Below, piece after piece: positions 1-5,924 of a DNA stretch of 15,522 bases. The notes under the pieces were generated by a model. It was not told where the DNA came from, searched no databases, and was given only the letters and a program-made list of their open reading frames with translations. The translations under genes were made by a program, and so were the position numbers. Origin of the DNA: an uncultured Eubacteriales bacterium (GTDB lineage Bacteria > Bacillota > Clostridia > Oscillospirales > CAG-272); contig CASEEB010000001.1 of assembly GCA_949286815.1 (NCBI GenBank), positions 1 through 15,522 of the forward strand. The letters run 5' to 3'. Position 1 is the first letter of the stretch. Each line of letters begins with the position of its first letter.

Positions 1-308
1 GCGGGAAATCCGGCTGCGCGCGCGGTAAAAAGTTCGCCTCCAGAAACACAGTCCACGCCGAGACCTTCCTCTTTTGCGATTTTATAGATCTCGGCAAAGC
101 ATAAAGCCTTTGACGCATACAGGGGCAAAGCTCCCTTGCCGAAATTTTTTTCTGCCGCCTGCATATATGTTCGCATGTTTTGCCTTATTGTGTTCTCGTC
201 CATAACATAGGCAGGAGTTCCGAATCTTTCGGCAAGCTCAAGCGTGTCGATCCCCCCTATGGTAAGGTGACCTTCACCGTTGACAGACAGGTGTGGGTAT
301 AAAATCAT
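1..308 (-). CDS. lysA: Diaminopimelate decarboxylase, N-terminal part (cut by window edge)
   Basis: LysA is a PLP enzyme that decarboxylates meso-diaminopimelate to L-lysine in the cytoplasm, the last step of the DAP pathway. Only the first 102 codons are present; the gene runs off the left edge. The translation starts MILYPHLSVNGEGHLTIGGI, continues with a family-typical TPAYVMDENTIRQNM segment, has YASKA (the Lys that forms the PLP Schiff base in this fold, about residue 66), and then GVDCVSGGELFTA, typical of the alanine racemase-like TIM barrel of LysA. The ATG at 308-306 is preceded by AGGAAG (315-320) at good spacing. It lies about 100 bp downstream of ysxC on the same strand, and a possible promoter sits in that gap. 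Ornithine or arginine decarboxylases share the fold, but the N-terminal pattern fits LysA best. Confidence 0.88.
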   Translation of the reverse strand, partial: MILYPHLSVNGEGHLTIGGIDTLELAERFGTPAYVMDENTIRQNMRTYMQAAEKNFGKGALPLYASKALCFAEIYKIAKEEGLGVDCVSGGELFTARAAGFP

Positions 309-337
309 TCTTAACTTCCTTTCGATTTGTTGGCAAA

Positions 338-366
338 TTATTAATGCTCAATTTATATATTTTCAA
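338..366 (-). promoter_or_regulatory. Possible sigma-A promoter for lysA
   Basis: On the minus strand TTGAAA (361-366) is followed after 17 bp by TAATAA (338-343), about 30 bp before the lysA start. The -35 is good and the -10 is weak. The region is AT-rich, so chance is possible; lysA may instead be read from the ysxC promoter. Confidence 0.4.
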
Positions 367-407
367 TTTCGGAAATGCGCCGGATTTTGATCGGATGTAA
401 AAACCGT

Positions 408-1016
408 TTAAAGATTTATTCCGGATAAATCCGCGATGGCGCTCCACAAATCCTTTTTTCCCTCGCCGTTGAGAGATGAAAAGGCTATGACCGGCGCCGT
501 TGAATTTATGTCTTTATCCGAACTTATTTTTTCTAAGCACAATGTCCTTTCGGTCTTGTTCAGTTTGTCAATTTTGGTCACTGCAATGATGTAAGGCATC
601 TCCATGCTGTTCATCCAGTCAAGCATCATACGGTCGGCTTCGGTTATGCAGGCGCGACTGTCGATAAGCTGCACCACGCCTTTTATCAGATCCGAGTTTT
701 TGTTTTTGGTAAAGTACCCGTCGGTAAGCTTTGACCATTTTTCCTTGTCGGCGGGGTTTCTTGCGGCGTATCCGTATCCGGGAAGGTCTACAAGGAACAT
801 TTTTCCGTCAATTTCGTAAAAATTTACGGTAATGGTTTTTCCGGGAGTAGAGGATACCCGAGCCAATGATTTTCTGTTCAGAAGGGTATTTATCAGCGAA
901 CTCTTGCCGACATTAGAGCGCCCGGACAGCGCTATCTGAGGTATAGGCTCCGACGGAAACTGGCTTGTAAGTCCGGCTGTCATTTTAAGGATTGTGTTTT
1001 GTATATTTAGACCCAT
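408..1016 (-). CDS. ysxC: Ribosome-assembly GTPase YsxC/EngB (YihA family)
   Basis: TRAFAC-class GTPase needed for late assembly of the 50S ribosomal subunit. The 202-aa length is usual for the family. Visible motifs are G1 GRSNVGKS (residues 32-39), the switch I region SSTPGKT (55-61), G3 DLPG within VDLPGYGYA (76-84) and G4 TKID (147-150). The start is fixed: the codon immediately upstream of the ATG at 1016 is an in-frame stop, and the N-terminus aligns in register with known YsxC proteins. The best SD (AAGGAAAGG) lies farther from the ATG than usual. The gene follows lon on the same strand, an order also known from Bacillus (lonA–ysxC). A canonical promoter sits between the two, so ysxC can be expressed apart from lon. 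Confidence 0.95.
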   Translation of the reverse strand: MGLNIQNTILKMTAGLTSQFPSEPIPQIALSGRSNVGKSSLINTLLNRKSLARVSSTPGKTITVNFYEIDGKMFLVDLPGYGYAARNPADKEKWSKLTDGYFTKNKNSDLIKGVVQLIDSRACITEADRMMLDWMNSMEMPYIIAVTKIDKLNKTERTLCLEKISSDKDINSTAPVIAFSSLNGEGKKDLWSAIADLSGINL

Positions 1017-1131
1017 TGCTTATGATATACCTTTCCTTGATTTTTCGGTTCCCGGTCTTTACCCGAAAAAACCGGATTATCTGAAATTCCGCGACCGACA
1101 GACAAAATCAATATTGATTATATCATCTTCT

Positions 1132-1160
1132 ATTATATACCAAAAGGTCAAAACAGTCAA
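1132..1160 (-). promoter_or_regulatory. Sigma-A promoter for ysxC
   Basis: On the minus strand TTGACT (1155-1160), a 17-bp spacer and TATAAT (1132-1137) form a near-consensus sigma-A promoter in the lon–ysxC gap. A second TATAAT lies at 1117-1122 without a clear -35. The resulting leader of about 110 nt can form a hairpin (TTTTTCGG pairing with CCGAAAAA) before the start codon. Confidence 0.65.
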
Positions 1161-1185
1161 TATATATTTCAATAAAATTGTGTCA

Positions 1186-1206
1186 CCGGGCCTTTTTCGG
1201 CGCCGG
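1186..1206 (-). terminator. Possible weak terminator after lon
   Basis: CCGG and GCC arms (1203-1206, 1199-1201) pair with GGC and CCGG (1190-1192, 1186-1189) around a small loop with one bulged base, just after the lon stop codon. The following T tract is interrupted, so termination would be inefficient at best. Confidence 0.28.
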
Positions 1207-1214
1207 ATTTTAAA

Positions 1215-3638
1215 TTACACAATGTTTCTGGCAATTTCCGGCTTGTGTTTTGCCTGAGCGAAAAGCAGATTTTCGCTTTTTTCGGATTTTTCATTGATTT
1301 TAACCGGGACCGCAAGCGCGTTATTCAACACATCCGACGCCTTGCTGCAGGGAATAAAGGTTATGTTTTCACGCACCAGAGAGTCGGTCTTCTCAATATC
1401 TTTGAGGTTTTCGGCGGGTATAAGAACCGTTTTGACGCCAGCCGCGTATGCCGCCATGGTTTTTTCTCTCAGTCCGCCTATGGCAAGCACGTTTCCCCTG
1501 AGCGTTATTTCCCCCGTCATCGCAATGTCGTGCCTTACGGGAATTCCGCTCAGAGCGCTGACAAGCGCGGTGAGCATGGTTACTCCGGCAGAGGGACCGT
1601 CCTTCGGCACGGCGCCTTCGGGAACATGTATGTGAATGTCCTTGGTCTTGTAAAAATCGGAGGGTATGCCGTAAAGATGCGCCAGCTGACGCACGCAGGA
1701 AAAAGCCGCCTTTGCCGATTCTTTCATCACGTCTCCGAGGCTGCCCGTGAGTTCAAGCTTGCCGTCCCCGTCCATAACAGCGACTTCGATTTTAAGCAGA
1801 TCTCCTCCCACCTGAGTATAGGCAAGACCGTTTACCACTCCGACCTCGTCGGCTTGGTCTATCGTTTCGGGGAGGATTTTTTCGGGACCCAGGTATGACT
1901 TTACATCCTGAGCGTCAATGCAAAGATGTTTCTGCTCGGTCTCGATAATCTGCAAAGCCGCGCGTCTGCATAGCGCGCCAAGTTCTCTTTCAAGGTTTCT
2001 TACGCCGGATTCTCTTGTGTAGCAGTCTATAATTTTTGAAACCGCGTCGTCGGTTATTTTGACCATGCGCCGGTTGAGTCCGTGCTTTTTGAGCTGTTTG
2101 GGTATGAGATGATTCTTTGCTATGTTGAGCTTTTCGGTTTTTGTATATGTGTTCAGCTCGATTATTTCCATTCTGTCGATCAAAGGTCTCGGCACCGTGT
2201 CCAGGGTATTCGCGGTGGCAATGAAAATGCAGTCCGAAAGGTCAAAGGGAAGTTCTATGAAGTGGTCCCTGAAAAATTTGTTTTGTTCGGGGTCAAGCAC
2301 TTCAAGCATTGCGCTTGCCGGGTCGCCGCGGCTGTCCGATGTCATTTTGTCTATCTCGTCAAGCAGTATCAGAGGATTTCTGACACCCGCCTGATTTACG
2401 GCGGCTATTATTCGTCCCGGCATAGCCCCGACATATGTTTTTCTGTGACCGCGTATGTCTGCCTCGTCACGCACGCCGCCAAGTGAGACACGCACGTATT
2501 TGCGTTTCATCGCCCGCGCCAAGGATGCCGCTACCGAGGTCTTGCCCACTCCGGGAGGTCCGACAAGACATAAGATCTGTCCTTTTATCTCGGGGTTGAG
2601 CTGTTTTACCGCCAGAAACTCAAGCAGACGTTTTTTGACGTCTTCGAGTCCGTAGTGGTCGCTGTCGAGAATTTTACGCGCGGTTTCAATATTTGTGCGG
2701 TCTTTGGTCTCTTTGTTCCACGGCAGGGAAAGACAGGTCTCGAGATAATTCGCGAGTACGTTTGCTTCAGCCGAGCCGAAAGGAGTTTTGGAGAGCTTGT
2801 CGTTTTCCTTCAGAAGCTTCTCCCTTACCTCCTCACTGAGGTTGAGCTTCATTATCTTCTCGCGGAAATCGTCGGAGTCGTTCATGTTTTCGCCGAGCTC
2901 CTCCTGTATGGCTCTCATCTCCTCGCGAAGATAGTATTCTCTTTGGGATTTGTTTATTTTTGCCTGAGTTTTTTTATGTATGTCGGTCTCGCATTCAAGA
3001 ATTTCCGCCTCATGTTCCATTATCGAAAGAAGAGTTTCTATGCGTTTGTAAGGCTCGAATATGTGAAGGATGTCAAGCTTATCCTCGTATTTTACCAGTA
3101 TATTTGAGGCGATAAAATCCGCCATCATAACCGGGTTTTTTATTGACTTGAGGGTGTTGTACATTTCCTTTGATACAGTGGGCAGCATACGTATAATTCT
3201 TTCCACCGAGTTCAGCATCTCAAGCCTGTATGCCTCACCGCGTATACTTCCTTCTTCGGGATCGGCGATGGTTTTGCATATGGCGTCTGCCGTGCAGAAA
3301 TTGCCGGTGCGTCTGTGTGAATTTACGATTGCCCTTGAAAGCCCTTCCGCTACCACACGGATGATGCCGTCGCCGGATTTTACAAGCTGTTTTACTCTGA
3401 TGACAGTGCCAACGTCAAAGAGCTCTTGGGAGCTGTCCGGCTCGGATGATTCTGTTCTCAGAACCGGTACCGCTATGGCAAGATGAATGCTTGACGCCGC
3501 GTCCCTTACCGCCTCGTCAGACCCGTAAATATCCGGACTTACTTCAAAATTTATTATCTCGGAAGGAAACACTACCACTCCGTCCACGGCGATCAACGGA
3601 AGCGAAAGTTTCTCCACTTTTTCTATGTATTGTGACAT
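1215..3638 (-). CDS. lon: ATP-dependent protease Lon
   Basis: Cytoplasmic ATP-dependent serine protease that degrades misfolded and regulatory proteins. The 807-aa length is typical of LonA. Order: N-terminal substrate-binding domain (about 1-200, beginning SLPLIAVDGVVVFPSEIINF), coiled-coil linker (about 200-300, EYYLREEMRAIQEELGE), AAA+ module with Walker A GPPGVGKT (about 355-363) and Walker B ILLDEIDK, then the protease domain with catalytic Ser683 (DGPSAGVTM) and Lys726 (LREKTMAAY). The 43-residue Ser–Lys spacing equals that of E. coli Lon (S679/K722). The open frame extends 27 codons further upstream, but ATG 3638-3636 has a GAGAGG ribosome binding site (3649-3654) and starts in register with the family. 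No CIRCE element is visible upstream. ysxC follows on the same strand. Confidence 0.96.
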   Translation of the reverse strand: MSQYIEKVEKLSLPLIAVDGVVVFPSEIINFEVSPDIYGSDEAVRDAASSIHLAIAVPVLRTESSEPDSSQELFDVGTVIRVKQLVKSGDGIIRVVAEGLSRAIVNSHRRTGNFCTADAICKTIADPEEGSIRGEAYRLEMLNSVERIIRMLPTVSKEMYNTLKSIKNPVMMADFIASNILVKYEDKLDILHIFEPYKRIETLLSIMEHEAEILECETDIHKKTQAKINKSQREYYLREEMRAIQEELGENMNDSDDFREKIMKLNLSEEVREKLLKENDKLSKTPFGSAEANVLANYLETCLSLPWNKETKDRTNIETARKILDSDHYGLEDVKKRLLEFLAVKQLNPEIKGQILCLVGPPGVGKTSVAASLARAMKRKYVRVSLGGVRDEADIRGHRKTYVGAMPGRIIAAVNQAGVRNPLILLDEIDKMTSDSRGDPASAMLEVLDPEQNKFFRDHFIELPFDLSDCIFIATANTLDTVPRPLIDRMEIIELNTYTKTEKLNIAKNHLIPKQLKKHGLNRRMVKITDDAVSKIIDCYTRESGVRNLERELGALCRRAALQIIETEQKHLCIDAQDVKSYLGPEKILPETIDQADEVGVVNGLAYTQVGGDLLKIEVAVMDGDGKLELTGSLGDVMKESAKAAFSCVRQLAHLYGIPSDFYKTKDIHIHVPEGAVPKDGPSAGVTMLTALVSALSGIPVRHDIAMTGEITLRGNVLAIGGLREKTMAAYAAGVKTVLIPAENLKDIEKTDSLVRENITFIPCSKASDVLNNALAVPVKINEKSEKSENLLFAQAKHKPEIARNIV

Positions 3639-3736
3639 TAATTTATATCCTCTCATATTATCATGAATTAAACAATTTATTGATATAATGCCGTAACAGC
3701 CATACATGATATGCGGCAAAATATATCAATTATAAT

Positions 3737-3765
3737 ATTATAACATAAAAATGCGTTTTTTTCTA
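3737..3765 (-). promoter_or_regulatory. Possible promoter for lon
   Basis: On the minus strand TAGAAA (3760-3765), 17 bp, TATAAT (3737-3742) lies about 100 bp before the lon start. A second TATAAT sits at 3729-3734. The -10 is perfect but the -35 is poor (4 of 6), and the region is very AT-rich. Confidence 0.35.
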
Positions 3766-3855
3766 TAGAGTTCCCAGAATATTTACAAATTTATATGACT
3801 GTTAATATTCAGGTTGACATGGCAAATTTACGTGCATTTTAAAATTTGGAAAAGT

Positions 3856-3888
3856 GTCAATATTGCCAAAATTGTCATACATATTGAC
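3856..3888. repeat. 8-bp inverted repeat in AT-rich divergent region
   Basis: GTCAATAT (3856-3863) and ATATTGAC (3881-3888) are perfect inverted copies separated by 17 bp, between the lon promoter region and the rightward promoter at 3953. Nearby, TACATATTGA occurs twice about 60 bp apart. It could be an operator for a dimeric regulator; no known consensus was recognised. The rest of 3766-3950 is AT-rich with no ORF that I can support. Confidence 0.4.
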
Positions 3889-3952
3889 CCCGAAAATTTA
3901 ACATATATTTAATTTGACGAAATTTGTGCCGAAAAATCGTACATATTGAATA

Positions 3953-3981
3953 TTTACAAATCTTTCATTAAGGTGTATAAT
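3953..3981 (+). promoter_or_regulatory. Sigma-A promoter for structured RNA and downstream gene
   Basis: TTTACA (3953-3958), a 17-bp spacer and TATAAT (3976-3981) match the sigma-A consensus closely. The predicted transcription start is about 3986-3990, at the beginning of the structured RNA and about 175 nt before the next start codon. Confidence 0.7.
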
Positions 3982-3985
3982 TAAA

Positions 3986-4109
3986 GTCCAAGCAAAGGAA
4001 AGTCCGAGTGTTGTTTCTTTGCCGGATTTATGCACAGCCGTGATTATGTGAGCGGAATATCAATCTAATGATATCAAACGCGCTTTCAAATTTCGGTCTG
4101 TGCTTTTTT
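3986..4109 (+). ncRNA. Structured leader RNA or sRNA with its own terminator, family not recognised
   Basis: A transcript of about 125 nt from the promoter at 3953-3981 can fold into two domains. The 5' hairpin pairs GCAAAG (3992-3997) with CTTTGC (4017-4022), extended by AAA/TTT (3999-4001/4014-4016). AAAGTCC occurs twice (3983-3989 and 3999-4005), and either copy could pair with GGATTT (4024-4029). The first copy may lie partly upstream of the transcription start. The 3' domain is closed by GCACAGCCG (4032-4040) with CGG-T-CTGTGC (4094-4103), followed by T6. It encloses AGCG/CGCT (4051-4054/4081-4084) and ATATC/GATAT (4057-4061/4070-4074). It ends about 54 nt before the membrane protein gene, so it may be a riboswitch-like attenuator or a free-standing sRNA. 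It is too short for RNase P or tmRNA. Confidence 0.6.
4032..4109 (+). terminator. Intrinsic terminator closing the structured RNA
   Basis: A 9-bp stem (4032-4040 with 4094-4103, one bulged T) leads directly into TTTTTT (4104-4109) and a further T-rich stretch. The loop is long but contains its own stems. It lies between the promoter at 3953 and the gene at 4163. Confidence 0.6.
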
Positions 4110-4162
4110 GATTTTGTTTTCCGCATACGCATACTGTGTTTTGAAGAATTTGAGAGGGTGAT

Positions 4163-4720
4163 ATGATACTTTTATGGTTGCTGCTGATTGTTGCCGTTAT
4201 AGTGTTTTTGAAATATGCTTATTTGATTACCAAAAGATTACTTCTTATCGGGAAAATAAAAAAGAAAATAAAAAAGCAAAACGGCGGTCTGCGATATTTC
4301 CGCAATCCGCTGGTTTCGGTTTTCAGGCATGACGGCGGCATTGATTTAACTGTATCGTGTCATGAAAAAAACATCGCGGTTTCTGTTCTGACAACGCCGT
4401 TTCATCGTGTGCGATACCATTTTAACGGTAAAGGCTTATTGGAATTGATTGTCGAGCGGCGCGGAGTATATATTACAAATCGAGATAGACCTAATATAAG
4501 CAGTGTAATGGACAGATATCACACTGTCCGCAGGTACAGAATTGAGTTTGATGATTCGGAAGCCGAAAATGAATCTCAAAGATATGTAATCCTGAATCCC
4601 GCGCCGATTTCGGTAAGCAAGGTTGACGGCTCAAAAATCATTGCTTTGTGTGACGACGATATTTTGTTTGACCGGATAAAAGTCTGCGGCTTGAAGTATT
4701 TTCTTGAAAACGTGATTTGA
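4163..4720 (+). CDS. Membrane-anchored protein of unknown function
   Basis: I do not recognise this 185-aa protein. It starts with one strongly hydrophobic segment (about residues 2-22, ILLWLLLIVAVIVFLKYAYL), followed by a very basic stretch (about 23-39, RLLLIGKIKKKIKKQ). This predicts a single N-terminal membrane anchor with the rest in the cytoplasm. The remaining 140 residues look like a mixed, beta-rich soluble domain with alternating hydrophobic residues (FRHDGGIDLTVSCHEKNIAVSV, in two overlapping strands) and an acidic patch (FDDSEAENE). No catalytic motif is apparent. ATG 4163 has AGAGGG (4153-4158) just upstream. It follows the structured RNA on the same strand and probably shares its promoter. 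Codon use looks like that of its neighbours but is more AT-rich. No neighbour suggests a function. Confidence 0.75.
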   Translation: MILLWLLLIVAVIVFLKYAYLITKRLLLIGKIKKKIKKQNGGLRYFRNPLVSVFRHDGGIDLTVSCHEKNIAVSVLTTPFHRVRYHFNGKGLLELIVERRGVYITNRDRPNISSVMDRYHTVRRYRIEFDDSEAENESQRYVILNPAPISVSKVDGSKIIALCDDDILFDRIKVCGLKYFLENVI

Positions 4721-4779
4721 TTATTTACGGATTCTGTTTTGGGTGGATTATTATTTTCCTCCTCGTATATGCCGTAACG

Positions 4780-4831
4780 GCGCAAATAAGCGATATCAAA
4801 AAATATTTTTACTGCCGCTTGACGTTTGCGC
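4780..4831. repeat. Large inverted repeat 3' of the membrane protein gene
   Basis: GCGCAAA (4780-4786) plus AAGCG (4788-4792) pair with CGCTT (4816-4820) plus TTTGCGC (4825-4831). The centre holds a self-complementary AAAAATATTTTT-type tract. Read rightward it is followed by GCTTTTATT, so it could weakly terminate the gene ending at 4720. Read leftward it contains most of the 15-codon ORF. Confidence 0.5.
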
Positions 4832-4843
4832 GCTTTTATTCAT
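4796..4843 (-). CDS. Possible 15-codon small ORF with strong start signals
   Basis: On the minus strand an ATG at 4843-4841 lies 6 nt after AGGAG (4850-4854) and about 38 nt after the predicted start of a good promoter (4888-4896). The ORF reads MNKSAQTSSGSKNIF and stops at TGA (4796-4798). The stop follows a run of six T. One T fewer would open the frame to 39 residues, adding a hydrophobic stretch (LISLICAVTAY) and a basic tail and ending at 4725. It could be a tiny peptide gene, a leader peptide or a decayed gene. Start signals are convincing; coding status is not. Confidence 0.3.
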   Translation of the reverse strand: MNKSAQTSSGSKNIF

Positions 4844-4887
4844 GGGAAGCTCCTCTCTGATATGGCTTTTAGTGTTGTGGTGACTCT

Positions 4888-4896
4888 ATTATACCA
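4888..4896 (-). promoter_or_regulatory. Extended -10 promoter, minus strand
   Basis: TGGTATAAT on the minus strand is a perfect extended -10 (TGnTATAAT). No good -35 lies 17 bp upstream, which extended -10 promoters tolerate. It faces leftward into the small ORF and inverted repeat, opposite to the infC promoter 80 bp away. Confidence 0.5.
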
Positions 4897-4977
4897 TATC
4901 TTTGATGGACTTCCTTTCCTTTTTGGTTCACATCATTTTAACACATACAAAAAATCAAAAAAAATTTGATTTCGGTA

Positions 4978-5006
4978 TTGACAAAACACCAAAATTGTGA
5001 TATAAT
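4978..5006 (+). promoter_or_regulatory. Consensus sigma-A promoter of the infC operon
   Basis: TTGACA (4978-4983), 17 bp, TATAAT (5001-5006) is a full-consensus promoter and also carries an extended -10 TG. The expected start is about 5013, giving an infC leader of about 180 nt. Confidence 0.88.
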
Positions 5007-5012
5007 AACATA

Positions 5013-5178
5013 AAATAAAGTGAAGCTCCCGCTTCCACCCTGAGGAATTGCCTGTCAGCGGTCAATAATGTCATGCTCCGGAATTGTTTCGGGGATTTTG
5101 TGCGCGGGAGTTGCTTCGGCGCTTTTTTGTTTGATTCCGCAAAAAAGATTTCAAAACAACAAACACTCTTTTATCATG
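5013..5178 (+). promoter_or_regulatory. infC leader, probable L20- or IF3-type transcription attenuator
   Basis: The leader has two exclusive folds. In the first, GAAG-CTCCCGC (5022-5032) pairs with GCGGGAG-ttg-CTTC (5104-5117), a long closing helix over an inner domain that includes CTCCG/CGGGG (about 5076-5094). In the second, GCGC (5102-5105) pairs with GCGC (5119-5122) with a small inner GAG/TTC stem, followed by T6 (5123-5128), an intrinsic terminator. GAAGC/GCTTC (5022-5026/5031-5035) can then form its own hairpin. In Bacillus the infC–rpmI–rplT leader is controlled by L20-dependent premature termination, and the layout here suggests the same. Assignment to a specific leader family was not tested. 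Confidence 0.6.
5102..5128 (+). terminator. Attenuator terminator in the infC leader
   Basis: A GCGC stem with an inner GAG/TTC helix is followed by TTTTTT (5123-5128), 64 nt before the infC start. It overlaps the 3' arm of the competing long helix, as expected for a conditional terminator. Confidence 0.55.
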
Positions 5179-5191
5179 GAGGTGAAAGACC

Positions 5192-5728
5192 ATAGCAGCA
5201 AATAACTCTAAGGACACTCTTGTCAATGAGGAAATTGATTTCCCGGAAATCCGCGTAATCGCGGCGGACGGCGAACAGCTCGGAATAATGAGCTCCGAAA
5301 AGGCGCTTCATATGGCATACGACAAGGGACTCGACCTTGTGGTGATGTCGGCTCAGGCCAATCCGCCGGTATGCAAAATAATGGATTTCGGCAAATACAG
5401 ATTTGAGCGCGAAAAAAGGGAAAAGGAAGCGAAGAAAAAGCAGCAGACGGTGGAAATCAAGGAGATTCAGCTTTCTCCCCGCATAGATACTCATGATTTT
5501 GAAACCAAAGCCAAACAGGCACGTAAATTTCTTGATTCCGGAAATAAGGTTCGCGTGGTTATGAGGTTCCGCGGAAGAGAGATGAGTCATATGGCAATCG
5601 GGCGTGAAATCATTGACAAATTCAGCGAGAGCTGTGCCGAAAGCGGGGTTGTTGACAAAAAGCCGTCGGTTGACGGAAGAGTGATGAGTATGGTTATTTC
5701 TCCGGTTTCTCAGAAATCGGCTAAATAA
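5192..5728 (+). CDS. infC: Translation initiation factor IF-3 with an ATA start codon
   Basis: IF3 binds the 30S subunit, prevents premature joining of 50S and checks the start codon. The frame gives 178 aa: N domain (about 1-85, with LVNEEIDFPEIRVIAADG and the signature PPVCKIMDFGKYRFE at 58-72), a charged linker (EKREKEAKKKQQ), and C domain (about 90-178, IQLSPRIDTHDFETKAKQAR). An in-frame TGA at 5183 rules out an earlier start, and no ATG, GTG or TTG occurs before Met33. A start at Met33 would delete conserved N-domain sequence. ATA at 5192-5194 lies 9 nt after GGAGGTGA (5178-5185), a perfect anti-SD match. Rare start codons in infC are known and allow IF3 to repress its own translation. 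First gene of infC–rpmI–rplT, after an attenuator leader. Confidence 0.93.
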   Translation: MAANNSKDTLVNEEIDFPEIRVIAADGEQLGIMSSEKALHMAYDKGLDLVVMSAQANPPVCKIMDFGKYRFEREKREKEAKKKQQTVEIKEIQLSPRIDTHDFETKAKQARKFLDSGNKVRVVMRFRGREMSHMAIGREIIDKFSESCAESGVVDKKPSVDGRVMSMVISPVSQKSAK

Positions 5729-5736
5729 AATAACGG

Positions 5737-5855
5737 TTATAACTAAATTAAGACGTCCCCGCCTAAAAGGCGGGCGCCACTTGATTTTTTTCGGTGGAGA
5801 GGTACAATCTTGCGCCGGAAAAATTAAATGAAGGGGCTTAGCCCTTAGTGAAATT
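5737..5855 (+). repeat. Intergenic repeat copy A (structured, about 119 bp)
   Basis: Begins 9 bp after infC. It matches 14908-15010 over most of its length: TTATAACTnAATTAAGAnGTC, then CACTTGATTTTTT, then GTGGnGAGnTACAATCT, then AATGAnGGGGnTTnGCCC, then a TGAAA end. Hairpins are CCCGCC/GGCGGG (about 5758-5774, only in this copy), CCACT/GGTGG with a T-rich loop (about 5777-5797), and AGGG/CCCT (about 5832-5845). The first two matching stems keep pairing between copies despite base changes. No coding sense and no clear terminal inverted repeats. Function unknown. Confidence 0.7.
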
Positions 5856-5881
5856 CTGCCCTGACAGAGCAGTTCTATAAA

Positions 5882-5897
5882 CGGTCGGTTCTGACCG
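5882..5897 (+). promoter_or_regulatory. Small hairpin before rpmI
   Basis: CGGTC (5882-5886) pairs with GACCG (5893-5897) over a 6-nt loop, about 10 nt before the AAAGGA ribosome binding site of rpmI. It may modulate translation; no family recognised. Confidence 0.35.
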
Positions 5898-5924
5898 GTC
5901 GGTTGAGAAAGGAATGGGAATAAT

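Noticed and set aside
1245..1898. 217-codon plus-strand frame opposite the lon 3' end
   Set aside because: Antisense to the conserved protease domain of Lon and without start signals or domain similarity.
3639..3990. CIRCE or CtsR heat-shock operator upstream of lon
   Set aside because: No TTAGCACTC-N9-GAGTGCTAA and no tandem GGTCAAA-type heptads were found.
3991..4010. AAAGGAAAGTCCGAG resembles the GAGGAAAGTCC segment of RNase P RNA
   Set aside because: The transcript is only about 125 nt, and the other RNase P hallmarks (such as the distal ACAGAA region) are absent; the match is probably coincidental.
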